A stretch of DNA of 64,000 bases. Origin: Desulfatitalea tepidiphila. Its GTDB lineage: Bacteria; Desulfobacterota; Desulfobacteria; Desulfobacterales; Desulfosarcinaceae. How positions within the stretch are numbered: the first letter of the stretch is position 1; each line of letters opens with the position of its first letter. Of this stretch, positions 15,888 to 24,437 are shown piece after piece. The stretch is from contig NZ_BCAG01000003.1 of NCBI RefSeq assembly GCF_001293685.1, forward strand, positions 806,001-870,000. Direction: 5' to 3'. The position numbers and the translations under genes were made by a program. A model generated the notes under the pieces. The model searched no databases. It was not told the origin of the DNA and saw only the letters and a list, made by a program, of their open reading frames with translations.

Positions 15888-16691
15888 ATGGCGCATTCTG
15901 CTGTTGTCCCTGACATCGGCGCACTGAGTTCGTTTGCAATGCAAACCATCCGTCAAATGGGTGACGAAGCCATTCAGTTTTATGGTCGAGGCCGTTTGCA
16001 TCCCCCGTTCGATCAGAACCTCGTCACCCAGGCCGAGCTTCATCTGAACAACTCCTTTCAAAAAGCTATTGCTGCTCAATTCCCCCAGCACCAGATTTAC
16101 GGCCGAGATCCCTTGGGTGAAGGGTATACCCACGGAGCCAAAAGATATTTGTGGGTGTTCGATCCATTGGATGGCGTCGACAACTTCCAAACGCGGATTC
16201 CGATCTGGGGTATGTCCCTGGCCCTTTACGAAAACAACTGGCCGGTCTTCGGATGTTTTTACATGCCGGCCACCAATGACCTATTCTATGCCGTTGCGGA
16301 GCAGCAGGCCTTCTGGAACGAGCGGCCATTGACACTCGTGGACCGCGGCGATCTTTCCCAAGAGAGCCTGATGCTGACATTTTCCCGCTTTCACCAGCAC
16401 TATCGCTCGCAGTTCCCAGGCAAAATCAGGGCGCTCGGCAGCACCGGGGTGCATGCCTGTTATGTGGCCATGGGAAGGGCCGACGCAGCCATCGTTGCCA
16501 ATGAATCTTTCAAGGATTTGGCGGCGGTGCGCATTATCGTCGAATCGGTCGGCGCCAAGATCTACCGGGCCGATGGATCCGACTTTTTTCTGGGCGATTA
16601 TGTGGATGGCACCCGGATCGATGATCACCTCATTATCACCACCCCTTCCAATGCCGAATCGGTCTTGGAGTGTTTGCAGGCCATTCAGTAG
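15888..16691 (+). CDS. Inositol-monophosphatase-family protein
   Basis: 267 residues with the fold of the IMPase/FBPase/CysQ superfamily of Mg-dependent phosphatases. The metal-binding motif WVFDPLDGVDNF is intact. The C-terminal motif reads FKDLAAVRIIVESVGAKI in place of the usual WDxAAGxxLVxEAGG. The third metal ligand, normally in GEE about 20 residues ahead of DPLDG, falls at GRD here, so activity or metal number may differ. ATG 15888 follows AAGGAGGTGAC, a near-perfect ribosome site. The substrate cannot be assigned. Confidence 0.82.
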   Translation: MAHSAVVPDIGALSSFAMQTIRQMGDEAIQFYGRGRLHPPFDQNLVTQAELHLNNSFQKAIAAQFPQHQIYGRDPLGEGYTHGAKRYLWVFDPLDGVDNFQTRIPIWGMSLALYENNWPVFGCFYMPATNDLFYAVAEQQAFWNERPLTLVDRGDLSQESLMLTFSRFHQHYRSQFPGKIRALGSTGVHACYVAMGRADAAIVANESFKDLAAVRIIVESVGAKIYRADGSDFFLGDYVDGTRIDDHLIITTPSNAESVLECLQAIQ

Positions 16692-16732
16692 CGTCTATGG
16701 ACCGCGTGGCCCGGTGGTCATGAACGGATTGG

Positions 16733-16903
16733 TTACGATTTGACCTTCTGAGGTTTCGCAGGTTGTTTTTCCTTGCGGTAGAAGAAGGCGCAAATGGCTA
16801 ATACAAGACTGTAGGCTGTGATGATATACCACATCTCATCTGAGGTGCGGCGCGCCACCAGATAGAATAACCATCCAGAAAAAATTAGTAATTTCGGTTT
16901 CAT
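16733..16903 (-). CDS. Small membrane protein
   Basis: 56 residues starting MKPKLLIFSGWLFYLV. Two hydrophobic stretches (about 4-16 and 24-41: WYIITAYSLVLAICAFFY) suggest one or two membrane helices with a Lys-rich tail KEKQPAKPQKVKS. The ribosome site is weak and the longer frame to 16987 is unlikely. It lies directly downstream of the thioesterase gene on the same strand. No family recognised. Confidence 0.5.
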   Translation of the reverse strand: MKPKLLIFSGWLFYLVARRTSDEMWYIITAYSLVLAICAFFYRKEKQPAKPQKVKS

Positions 16904-16990
16904 AGAGTTGTCGCCAGCAGATCGCCGATCCATACAACCAGTGATAATAGATGCCGATGTGTAACCATATCGGCCGATGGGGCTCAAACT

Positions 16991-17425
16991 TTAATCGGCA
17001 TGAAAGGGCACGGGTTTCCCGGTGCGATAGGCCAGTGCCTGGCAGGTGGCGACCAGGTCGCCGCCGCCATTGGTCACCTTGATCGCATACGTGGCGGTTT
17101 TGCGCGTGGCGGCCACTTCATCGGCCTGGGCCACCAGACGATCACCGGCTTCGGGGGATTTGATGTAGGTGACGTTGACGTTGAGCGCCACGGCGATGTC
17201 CCCGTGGGTTTGGGAGGCGGTCTCGAACGCCTCGTCGATGAGGGCGAAGAGCGCCCCGCCATGGGCGCGGGCGTAGATGTTGTTCATCAAGACCGGGTCG
17301 TAGGTCATTTCAACGATCGAATGCCCCAGCGATAACGCCGTGAGAGACATGTGAAGGGCTTGCGCGAAAGGCTCCCTGGAAACAGCCCGGAAAATTCCTT
17401 CCTTCACCCCTTGATCCATTTGCAC
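16991..17425 (-). CDS. PaaI-family hotdog-fold thioesterase
   Basis: 144 residues, with the PaaI/YbgC-like hotdog pattern: N-terminal NIYARAHGGALFALIDEAFETA (the usual HGG then D/E active-site region), then VALNVNVTYIKSPEAGDRLVAQA. It would hydrolyse an acyl-CoA thioester in the cytoplasm; the acyl group is unknown. The start is a GTG at 17425 with GAAGG eight bases upstream; the ATG at 17419 is the alternative. It ends three bases before the next minus-strand reading frame. Confidence 0.88.
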   Translation of the reverse strand: MQMDQGVKEGIFRAVSREPFAQALHMSLTALSLGHSIVEMTYDPVLMNNIYARAHGGALFALIDEAFETASQTHGDIAVALNVNVTYIKSPEAGDRLVAQADEVAATRKTATYAIKVTNGGGDLVATCQALAYRTGKPVPFHAD

Positions 17426-17495
17426 TGTTTTTACCTTCGGTTACGGCTCGGTTGGCGACTGGATTCTCCCCAGGTTCCGACTGAGTAAAATCCGC

Positions 17496-19268
17496 TTAGG
17501 TCTCTTTGAACCGCCAGAACGGGTAATCCAACTCGTAGGTGGCCACCCGCCCCGGATTGGCCTCGCGGCTGGCGACGACCCATAGATTGATTTGACGATG
17601 TTCAGACACCTTCGGCGTCATGGGGTCCCAATCGGGCATGAGGATCAGGGCGTTGTCCGCGCTATACTCTATGTCGCCGGATTCTTTGAAGGAACTTAGA
17701 TCCGGAGTCTCTCCGTAGCCCCCACCTCTGCCGCGGCTCAATTCGCTGATCACCAGGAAACAGACCTGGTGGTCATCCCGAATCGACTCGAATTGGCGCA
17801 GCCAGGAATCGATGCCGGTTCGCCGTTCGGTTAAATCCTTAAAGGGGAGTTTGTGCAGACTGTCGACCACCACGAGCACTTCATCCTTTCGGGTTTCATG
17901 CTGGAGAAAATCGATATGGCGCCGCATGGTGTCCGGGGACAACCGGCGATCGTTGACCACCCGGAAATAGGTCAACAAGGTTTTGAATGTGGTGGTGGCC
18001 TGTTTGAGACGCTCGGCCTCGTCCGCTGAGAAAGCACCACTGCGGATCTTTTTTTCGGCGACGTCGCTCAGGCGCACCAGGGTGCGTATGTATATTTTTT
18101 GCCGTCCGTTCTCAAAATCATAATAGATCACCGGGACGTTCCGGCGGGCCACCTCGGTCGAGACCTGCATGAAAAAGCAAGATTTACCGGCCTTGGGCGG
18201 TCCGCCCAGGATATTGATCCCACGCAGACCGTCGGTGTGGCGGTCGAATTTGGTAAAACCGGTTTGAATCCCCAGCAACGTTTTACCCTTGTCTTTTTCC
18301 AGCAAGGTGATGAATTGACGGTGCTCTTTTTCGGGGGATGCGAACGGAGAAAACGCTTTGGATTGACGGATCATCTCCTGAAGCGTTCTCTTCAGCACAT
18401 CCAATGAACCGGCCGCCAGTTGCGGCAAGTGGTCCCCTCGTTTGAACTGTTCCGGCCAGGTCAGGATGCGGGCCTTGAATCCAATGCGTACGGCCAACTC
18501 CCGCGCCGATTGACGGGATTCGGGCGTGTTGGATACCAGAAGAAAGAGATGTTCGATACGTTTCAGACGTTCGGGATTCACGGCGCTCAAGTCGGAGGCG
18601 GATGGGAATGCGATCGCCGGATACCCCAGGGCGTGCAGAATCAGCTGACTCAGTTCTCCTTCGGTGATGAACAGGGCGCCGCCTTGGCAGTGACCGATGG
18701 CCGGTGCATTGTAAACGGCCGCCTCGCCTTTGAAGAAGAGTTCGTTGCCGTGCCAAAAGAACTCCTGGGGCTTGCCGGGCATCACACAACGCGCGGCATA
18801 GGCCAATCCGGTTTCCTGGGTGTAAGGATGAACCAGGTAGCGGCCGTTGAACCCGACGCGCATCGCATCGAGCGTCGATTGGGTAACGTGATATCGAGCA
18901 AAGAAGTCGTATTGATCCTTGCCCATGAGCGAGATGAATTTTTCGATTTCCGAGCCCAGGTGGCGGGGCGGGTAGGCGACATCCGAAGCAAATCCGTCAT
19001 CGTCCGGATCGAATCCCGGGACCTGGCGGCCGTCGAGGCCAAGCAGGCGGGCAAAGTGAAGATGAAAGCCGCCGGGCACGCAGCCCGATTGGCATTTGAA
19101 CATGCCCCGGAAAAAGCTGTCCGTGTTAAGAAGCACCGTCAACTGACCCTGTTTTTCTCGTTGGTTCTGAATGCAAAAAGGGCAGGGCGCAACCAGGTGA
19201 AAGCCTTTCCACGAGCCGCCTGGAAGATGGGTTTGGTAAAAGTGTTTCACCTGTTCAAAAGGAATCAT
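17496..19268 (-). CDS. Primase-helicase-like protein (Twinkle/T7 gp4 architecture, degenerate TOPRIM)
   Basis: 590 residues. Domains in order: an N-terminal CHC2-like zinc finger (C29, C32, C59, C63); a TOPRIM-like middle region with ALFITEGELSQLI (E203, E205), in which the expected DxD strand reads LFLLVSNTPE and lacks both aspartates; and a C-terminal DnaB/RecA-like ATPase with Walker A GGPPKAGKS (355-363) and Walker B VLVVVDS (D469). This is the layout of phage and plasmid primase-helicases and mitochondrial Twinkle. Loss of the TOPRIM acids suggests a helicase without primase activity. No phage genes surround it. The role is unknown; an RNA or DNA repair function is possible. Confidence 0.8.
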   Translation of the reverse strand: MIPFEQVKHFYQTHLPGGSWKGFHLVAPCPFCIQNQREKQGQLTVLLNTDSFFRGMFKCQSGCVPGGFHLHFARLLGLDGRQVPGFDPDDDGFASDVAYPPRHLGSEIEKFISLMGKDQYDFFARYHVTQSTLDAMRVGFNGRYLVHPYTQETGLAYAARCVMPGKPQEFFWHGNELFFKGEAAVYNAPAIGHCQGGALFITEGELSQLILHALGYPAIAFPSASDLSAVNPERLKRIEHLFLLVSNTPESRQSARELAVRIGFKARILTWPEQFKRGDHLPQLAAGSLDVLKRTLQEMIRQSKAFSPFASPEKEHRQFITLLEKDKGKTLLGIQTGFTKFDRHTDGLRGINILGGPPKAGKSCFFMQVSTEVARRNVPVIYYDFENGRQKIYIRTLVRLSDVAEKKIRSGAFSADEAERLKQATTTFKTLLTYFRVVNDRRLSPDTMRRHIDFLQHETRKDEVLVVVDSLHKLPFKDLTERRTGIDSWLRQFESIRDDHQVCFLVISELSRGRGGGYGETPDLSSFKESGDIEYSADNALILMPDWDPMTPKVSEHRQINLWVVASREANPGRVATYELDYPFWRFKET

Positions 19269-19489
19269 CGTCGAAGACCTTTTCCGGCAGTCGAAGGGCG
19301 TATCGCGTATCGGGCTGGTTCTAACCCGTCAATGGTTTGCGGGCAAGGGAAATTTCATGCCGATGTGCCTTGACAGCATAAAAGGTTATATTACTTTTTA
19401 ATACAAAACAAATTCATAATGAAATGACGATCCTGTTTTTCCTTCGGTAAAACTTTTTAAAATCAATTGGATCACGTAGGAGAAACAAG

Positions 19490-20197
19490 ATGCCCAAGAG
19501 TTACTTCGCCATCCTAGGTGTATCTTCCGGGGCATCTGCGGAAGAGATTAGATCGGCCTATCGCCGTCTGGCCAAGACCTATCACCCCGACCATTTTTCA
19601 GGAGACAGCGAGCCTTTTCGCCAGGTGCAGGAGGCCTATTCCGTTCTGAGCGACGAACGCCGGCGCCATGACTACAAGCAGGCGATCGATCGTGCCGTCA
19701 AACCGCGCCCGGTGCGCCGGCCGCCGTCGGCTTCCCATTCGGCCCCAGAACCGCTGATTCCGGAATCGCGCCCTGCAGATCTGGGCGATATTTCGCCGGT
19801 GACATCGTTCTATACCTTCTCCCCTTCGTTTGACGAAATTTTCGACCGGTTGTGGCAGGGGTTCGGCGACCGGGGACATTTGAAATCGGGTCGATTGCAG
19901 CATCTCACTCTGGAGGTCCCGTTGACCCGGCAGCAGGCGCGGGCCGGCGGCACGGCGAGGGTGCTTGTTCCAGCCCGGACCGTTTGTCCCACGTGCCGTG
20001 GATATGGCAGCGTGGGGCCTTTCATGTGCGTACGATGCGGGGGCGAAGGGTACGTTTCGGGGGAGATACCTGTATCCGTGGATTTTCCAGCGGGACTCGC
20101 CGCCGATCATGCCGTGGTGATCCCTTTGCAGCGCTTCGGTATCGACGATCTGCGCCTGACCGTTCTGTTCAGGCCCACCGACGCCGACCGGTTCTAA
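19490..20197 (+). CDS. DnaJ-like J-domain protein with one zinc module
   Basis: 235-residue Hsp40-type cochaperone. The J domain occupies about 4-65, with the essential HPD in AKTYHPDHF. A Pro/Ser-rich linker follows, then a short substrate-binding-like part. Only two CxxCxGxG motifs are present (CPTCRGYG and CVRCGGEG), so it has one zinc site rather than the two of canonical DnaJ, and the second beta domain is missing (canonical DnaJ is about 375 residues). It is a specialised J-protein that would stimulate a DnaK. ATG 19490 follows GTAGGAGAAACAAG. Confidence 0.85.
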   Translation: MPKSYFAILGVSSGASAEEIRSAYRRLAKTYHPDHFSGDSEPFRQVQEAYSVLSDERRRHDYKQAIDRAVKPRPVRRPPSASHSAPEPLIPESRPADLGDISPVTSFYTFSPSFDEIFDRLWQGFGDRGHLKSGRLQHLTLEVPLTRQQARAGGTARVLVPARTVCPTCRGYGSVGPFMCVRCGGEGYVSGEIPVSVDFPAGLAADHAVVIPLQRFGIDDLRLTVLFRPTDADRF

Positions 20198-20239
20198 CCG
20201 GTTGTTGAACGACTTCGCCGGATAGCCTGATTCTTACTC

Positions 20240-23236
20240 TCACGATGGTTGCGCGAGCGGTTGGACACGATCCACCGTCAGGGTGGCCGTTCCCCAGTTC
20301 TGCTCGACCCGTCCCTCCAGAAGATAAGGACGGCCGTGGTCGAGCAGGTGACAGAAGCGATCATAAGCCCGGGGAAAGAAAGTGGTCTCTACCACTCCGG
20401 TATCGTCTTCGAAGGTGAGAAACTCCATGGGCTCTCCCCGCTGGGTGTGAACCACTTTGCCGGTGATCAGCCACCCGGCGAACCGGACGCGGCACCCTGT
20501 CCGCCTGATGACCTCGCGGGCGTCAACTGCGCCGGCCCGGCGCGCCGTGCTTTTGAAAAGCGTCATGGGATGCCGGTCGCAGAGAAACCCCAACACCTTA
20601 AATTCCCGGCGCAACCGCTCCATGGGGTCGTCGGGCGGCAGTTCCGGCGGCGCGAGGCGATGGCCGCCACCAAAGAGGTCGGGTGCGCCGGCGGCGGATT
20701 TGCGGCCGGCACGCCACTGGGCGAGCACCCATAGGAACTGAGCCCGGGAGAGGTCGGGAGCCAGACGGTCCAGGGCGCCACACAGGATCAAGGCCCGCGC
20801 CTCGGCGTCGTCGGGCCGGATACGCTCCCAAAAATCGCTGGGGTCCGCGAAAGGCCGCCGCTCCCGCTGCGCCACGATCCGCCGGGCCGTTTCGGCCGCA
20901 AGGCCCTTCACCGCCATCAATCCCACCCGAATGCCATCTCGATCCCCGGTCCATTGGATGCGGCTGCACTGCACGTCCGGTCTTTTAATGGTTACGCCCA
21001 GACGGCGCGCCTCGGAGACGTAGGCGAAGGTGCTGTAAAAGCCGCCCTGGTTGTTGATCACCGCGGCCATGAATTCAGCCGGAAAGTGGGTCTTGAGATA
21101 GGCGGCCTGGAACGACACCCGGGCATAGGAGGCGCTGTGGGGTTTGCAGAACGAATAGACGGAAAAACTCATCATCATGGCCCACACCGCTTCGATCTGT
21201 TGCGGCGTCAGGCCTCTTTCCCGTGCGCCCTGGGCGAAGCGCCGGCGGAAATCCTGTAATCGATGCGCCCGGTCTTTCTGGGACATCACCTTGCGCAGGC
21301 CGTCGGCTGCGGCATCGTCGAAACCGGCCAGGGCCATGGCGGCCCGGGAGACATCCTCCTGGTAGACCATGATCCCGAAGGTCTCGTCCAGCACGTCGGC
21401 GAGCAGGGGGTGGATGGGCGCCCAGGCGCCGCCGTGCAGCCGCCGGATATACTCCTGGATGAAGCGGTTGGCCGCGGGCCGGATGATGCTGGAGTGGATT
21501 ACCAGATGATCGAAGTCGCCGACGCCGGATTTTTGCTGGAGCAGGCGCGTGGCCGGGCTTTCGATGTAAAAGCACCCCATGGTGCGGCCCTGGGCCAGGG
21601 TCTCCTGGGTGGCCAGGTCGTCTTCGGGGTTCCAGTGGGTTTCATCGAAGGAGGTTCCGTTGGTTCGAACGTTATGGATAGCGTCCCGGATGACGCCCAG
21701 GCTGCGGTTGCCCAGCAGGTCGATCTTCACCAGACCGGCGGTTTCGGCGGCGTCCTTTTCCCACTGGATGATGGGTACCCCCTTGGCGGCGCGTTGGACG
21801 GGGACATAGTCCTGGATGGGGTTCGGGGTGATCACCACGCCGCCCGGATGAACCGACAGGTAGCGGGGTTTACCGAGCAGCTGCCGGGCCAGGGCCAGAA
21901 TTTGCGGCCAGGGATCATCCAGGCCCAGCTTCCGGGTTTCAGGGTGGCGTTTGAGGTCGGCCAGCAGGTCGGCTTTTTCATGGCGGTGCCAGAACCAGGG
22001 CAAGCGTCCCGTTACCCGTCCGATTTCGGCATCGGTCAGGCCGAACACCTTGGCGGTTTCCCGGATGGCCATGCGGGGTTGGAACAGGATGTGGCTGGAG
22101 ACCATGGCGGCCCGGGCGCCGTAGTGGTCGAGGACGCCCTGGATCACCCCGTCGCGTTCGTCCCAGGCAAAATCCACGTCGATGTCGGGGGCATCCTTGC
22201 GGCCTGGATTGAGAAAACGGCCGAAGTAGAGGTTGTGCTTGATCGGACAGACATTGGTGATACCCAGGCAATAGGCCACCAGCGAGGCCGCCCCCGATCC
22301 CCGGCCGCAGGTGCGCGGGCTGTGCTGGACGATGTCCCGCACGACGAGAAAATAGGCACAGAAGTTCATGCGGGCGATGGTTTGCAATTCGTGCTCCAGG
22401 CGGTCCACAACCGGTTCGGGCAGATCGCGGCCATAGCGGTGCTGCGCTCCCTGGTAAGCGGCCTCACGCAGCGCCTGATTCGCCGGGCGGCCCTGGGCAT
22501 CGTGCCAGGGCGGCATGACCAGGCCGAAATCGGGGCCCATGAATTTCAGCTGCGCGGCGATGAGGTGGGTTTGGGCCACGGCTTCGGGGCAGGCGGCAAA
22601 CCGATGGTAGTAGATCTCGGGTCCGGCGAGCCAGGCATTGGCCGGCGCCGTCTGATCGGCGGGCAGCCGTTCCAGGGTGGTGTTCTGATCGATGGCCCGC
22701 AGCAGGCGGTGGCAGCGGTGGTCGTCGGGAGAGAGAAAAAAGCTGCCCGGGGTGGCCACCAGGGGGATCTTCAGCTCCCGGGCGCGTCGCCGTAAGGGGT
22801 GGGTGGGCGCCAGGGGCGTGCGCGGCATGGCGGCGTAGACCTGCACGCCGGCTCGGTGCCAGCGGGTCAGCAGATCGGGATCGGCGGTGAGCACGATCAG
22901 CCCCCGGGCCTGCGGGGGCAGGGCGCCGGCCAGGTCGAATCCCGCGTCCATATGGCGCCGGGTGAGCAGGCGGCACAATCCGGTATACCCCTCGCCGTCG
23001 GCGACCAGGCACACCGCCCGGCGCGCTCTTTGCGGGTCGGTGATGTCGGCTCCCACGATGGGCGTCAACCCCTCCCGGCGACAGGCCTCCAGAAAGGGCC
23101 ACAGGCCGTAGAGGTTGTCCGTGTCGGTGAGGGCCAGCCGGTCGTAGCCCAGCCGCCGGGCCGCTTGGCAGAGCGTCCGGACCGAGGCGGTGCCCCACAT
23201 GAGCGAGTGGTGCGAACGGACGGTCAGCGGAATCAT
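20240..23236 (-). CDS. dnaE2: Error-prone DNA polymerase III alpha subunit, DnaE2/ImuC
   Basis: 998 residues, the usual size for DnaE2. An N-terminal PHP-like domain starts SHHSLMWGTASVRTL; several metal-binding His of active PHP domains are changed. The C-family polymerase palm shows GRGSGAASLVAYCLGI and the catalytic acids D351/D353 in PDIDVDF. Near the C-terminus an OB fold (VRFAGWLITGKVV...LTFEDDTG) is visible. DnaE2 performs translesion and mutagenic synthesis after DNA damage together with ImuB. Its ATG lies one base after the stop of imuB, the last position in the lexA operon, so LexA control is expected. Confidence 0.94.
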   Translation of the reverse strand: MIPLTVRSHHSLMWGTASVRTLCQAARRLGYDRLALTDTDNLYGLWPFLEACRREGLTPIVGADITDPQRARRAVCLVADGEGYTGLCRLLTRRHMDAGFDLAGALPPQARGLIVLTADPDLLTRWHRAGVQVYAAMPRTPLAPTHPLRRRARELKIPLVATPGSFFLSPDDHRCHRLLRAIDQNTTLERLPADQTAPANAWLAGPEIYYHRFAACPEAVAQTHLIAAQLKFMGPDFGLVMPPWHDAQGRPANQALREAAYQGAQHRYGRDLPEPVVDRLEHELQTIARMNFCAYFLVVRDIVQHSPRTCGRGSGAASLVAYCLGITNVCPIKHNLYFGRFLNPGRKDAPDIDVDFAWDERDGVIQGVLDHYGARAAMVSSHILFQPRMAIRETAKVFGLTDAEIGRVTGRLPWFWHRHEKADLLADLKRHPETRKLGLDDPWPQILALARQLLGKPRYLSVHPGGVVITPNPIQDYVPVQRAAKGVPIIQWEKDAAETAGLVKIDLLGNRSLGVIRDAIHNVRTNGTSFDETHWNPEDDLATQETLAQGRTMGCFYIESPATRLLQQKSGVGDFDHLVIHSSIIRPAANRFIQEYIRRLHGGAWAPIHPLLADVLDETFGIMVYQEDVSRAAMALAGFDDAAADGLRKVMSQKDRAHRLQDFRRRFAQGARERGLTPQQIEAVWAMMMSFSVYSFCKPHSASYARVSFQAAYLKTHFPAEFMAAVINNQGGFYSTFAYVSEARRLGVTIKRPDVQCSRIQWTGDRDGIRVGLMAVKGLAAETARRIVAQRERRPFADPSDFWERIRPDDAEARALILCGALDRLAPDLSRAQFLWVLAQWRAGRKSAAGAPDLFGGGHRLAPPELPPDDPMERLRREFKVLGFLCDRHPMTLFKSTARRAGAVDAREVIRRTGCRVRFAGWLITGKVVHTQRGEPMEFLTFEDDTGVVETTFFPRAYDRFCHLLDHGRPYLLEGRVEQNWGTATLTVDRVQPLAQPS

Positions 23237-23237
23237 T

Positions 23238-24410
23238 TCAGCCCGTCCACGCGCTGCCCATGCGCACCGCCTGGCCGCCGAAGCGGTCGCGGATCTTATC
23301 CATCGCTGCGATCAGGCGTTTTTGCCGCAGCACCGTTTGGCCCTCTTCGGCAAAGAGCGGCAGTTGGGCCGGCGGAAAGACCAGGCGGTCGCAGATCAGG
23401 CGCAGATGGCGGACCCGGGTGCGCCGGGAGACGGCCAGGTGCAGGGCGCGGCGGGCCGCGGGAAAAAGGGCCAGGTCGTTGGCCGTGGGCGGCTCCAGGC
23501 GGACCTGGCGGACGCAGCGCCGGCCGTCGCTGTAATCCGCGGCCACGGCCAGGCGACGGGCCACCCGACCCTGCTGGCGCAGGCGCCGGCCGGCCGTCGC
23601 CACCAGGGTGTGCAGCCGGCTCTCCATGACCGGTAGCGCGTGGACGTCGGTGCCGAAGGTGTGATTCAGGGCCACCCGGGGCGCCGCCTGGTCCACGGCC
23701 AACACCGGCGAGGTATCGATACCGCGCAGGGCCGCGTCGATTTCCGCGGCCGGTCGTCCCAGGGCCACGGCCAGTCGGGCGGCCCCAAGACCGACGACCT
23801 GGTGGACACGGGTCAGGTTCAATTCGCGCAGCCGGATCAGGTCCGGGCCTTCGATGCCCGGTACGAGCCAGACCGGCAGGGGCGCCAGGAAAGCCGCTTC
23901 GCCGCCCGGGGGCACGATGCAATCGCCTTGGGGTTTGACCAGCCGCGAGGCCACCTTGGCGATCAGTTTATTGGCCGCCAGGGACCAGATCGGGTCCAGC
24001 CCCAACTCCTTCCAGGCTTGGCTGTGCAGGCGCCGGGCCACGTCCACGGCCGGTCCGAACAGGCGACTGGTGCCGGTTACGTCTACGAACAGGTGGCCGT
24101 CGCGATCGCCGGGCTCGATGCGCGGGGAGTAGGGCAGGGCGTGGCGCAGCAGGTCGGCCATGGCCTGCTCATAGCGGGCCGGTTGAGGGGGGCGGATCAC
24201 CAGGTCACGGCACAGGCGTCCGGCTCGTGCCAGAGGCATGCCTTTGCGCACACCGGCCTGGTAGGCTTCTTCGCTCATGTCATAGACCACGGCCCGGGCC
24301 GCCCCTTCGGGCGCAATGATGACCGGTCTCCCTGCCAGGCGCCGGTCCAGGCGTCGTTCCACGGCCACGGCAAAATCGGCCACATTGATATGAATGATGT
24401 TTCGGTCCAT
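23238..24410 (-). CDS. imuB: ImuB-like Y-family polymerase homologue, catalytically degenerate
   Basis: 390 residues with Y-family polymerase architecture. The first catalytic strand, normally DxD, reads IHINVADFAVAVE (N9 and A11 at the two Asp positions). The second site, normally SIDEAYLDV, is altered to EPGDRDGHLFVDVTGT. It is therefore probably inactive as a polymerase and acts, as known for ImuB, as an adaptor that brings DnaE2 to the sliding clamp. A canonical clamp-binding motif QLPLF lies at 349-353, followed by a DKIRDRFGGQAVRMG tail typical of the family. It starts 27 bases after the DUF72 gene, within the lexA operon. Confidence 0.88.
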   Translation of the reverse strand: MDRNIIHINVADFAVAVERRLDRRLAGRPVIIAPEGAARAVVYDMSEEAYQAGVRKGMPLARAGRLCRDLVIRPPQPARYEQAMADLLRHALPYSPRIEPGDRDGHLFVDVTGTSRLFGPAVDVARRLHSQAWKELGLDPIWSLAANKLIAKVASRLVKPQGDCIVPPGGEAAFLAPLPVWLVPGIEGPDLIRLRELNLTRVHQVVGLGAARLAVALGRPAAEIDAALRGIDTSPVLAVDQAAPRVALNHTFGTDVHALPVMESRLHTLVATAGRRLRQQGRVARRLAVAADYSDGRRCVRQVRLEPPTANDLALFPAARRALHLAVSRRTRVRHLRLICDRLVFPPAQLPLFAEEGQTVLRQKRLIAAMDKIRDRFGGQAVRMGSAWTG

Positions 24411-24437
24411 GGGTTCTGGTGCTTTCGTGCGCCGTTT

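Noticed and set aside
17496-19268. Primase-helicase as prophage remnant
   Set aside because: No integrase, structural, lysis or attachment-site sequence in the flanks, and the neighbours are ordinary chromosomal genes.
19362-19400. TTGACA followed by AT-rich sequence upstream of the J-protein gene as promoter
   Set aside because: No acceptable -10 box at 16-18 bases from TTGACA.
21263-22795. 510-codon plus-strand open frame
   Set aside because: Antisense shadow of dnaE2; no motif.
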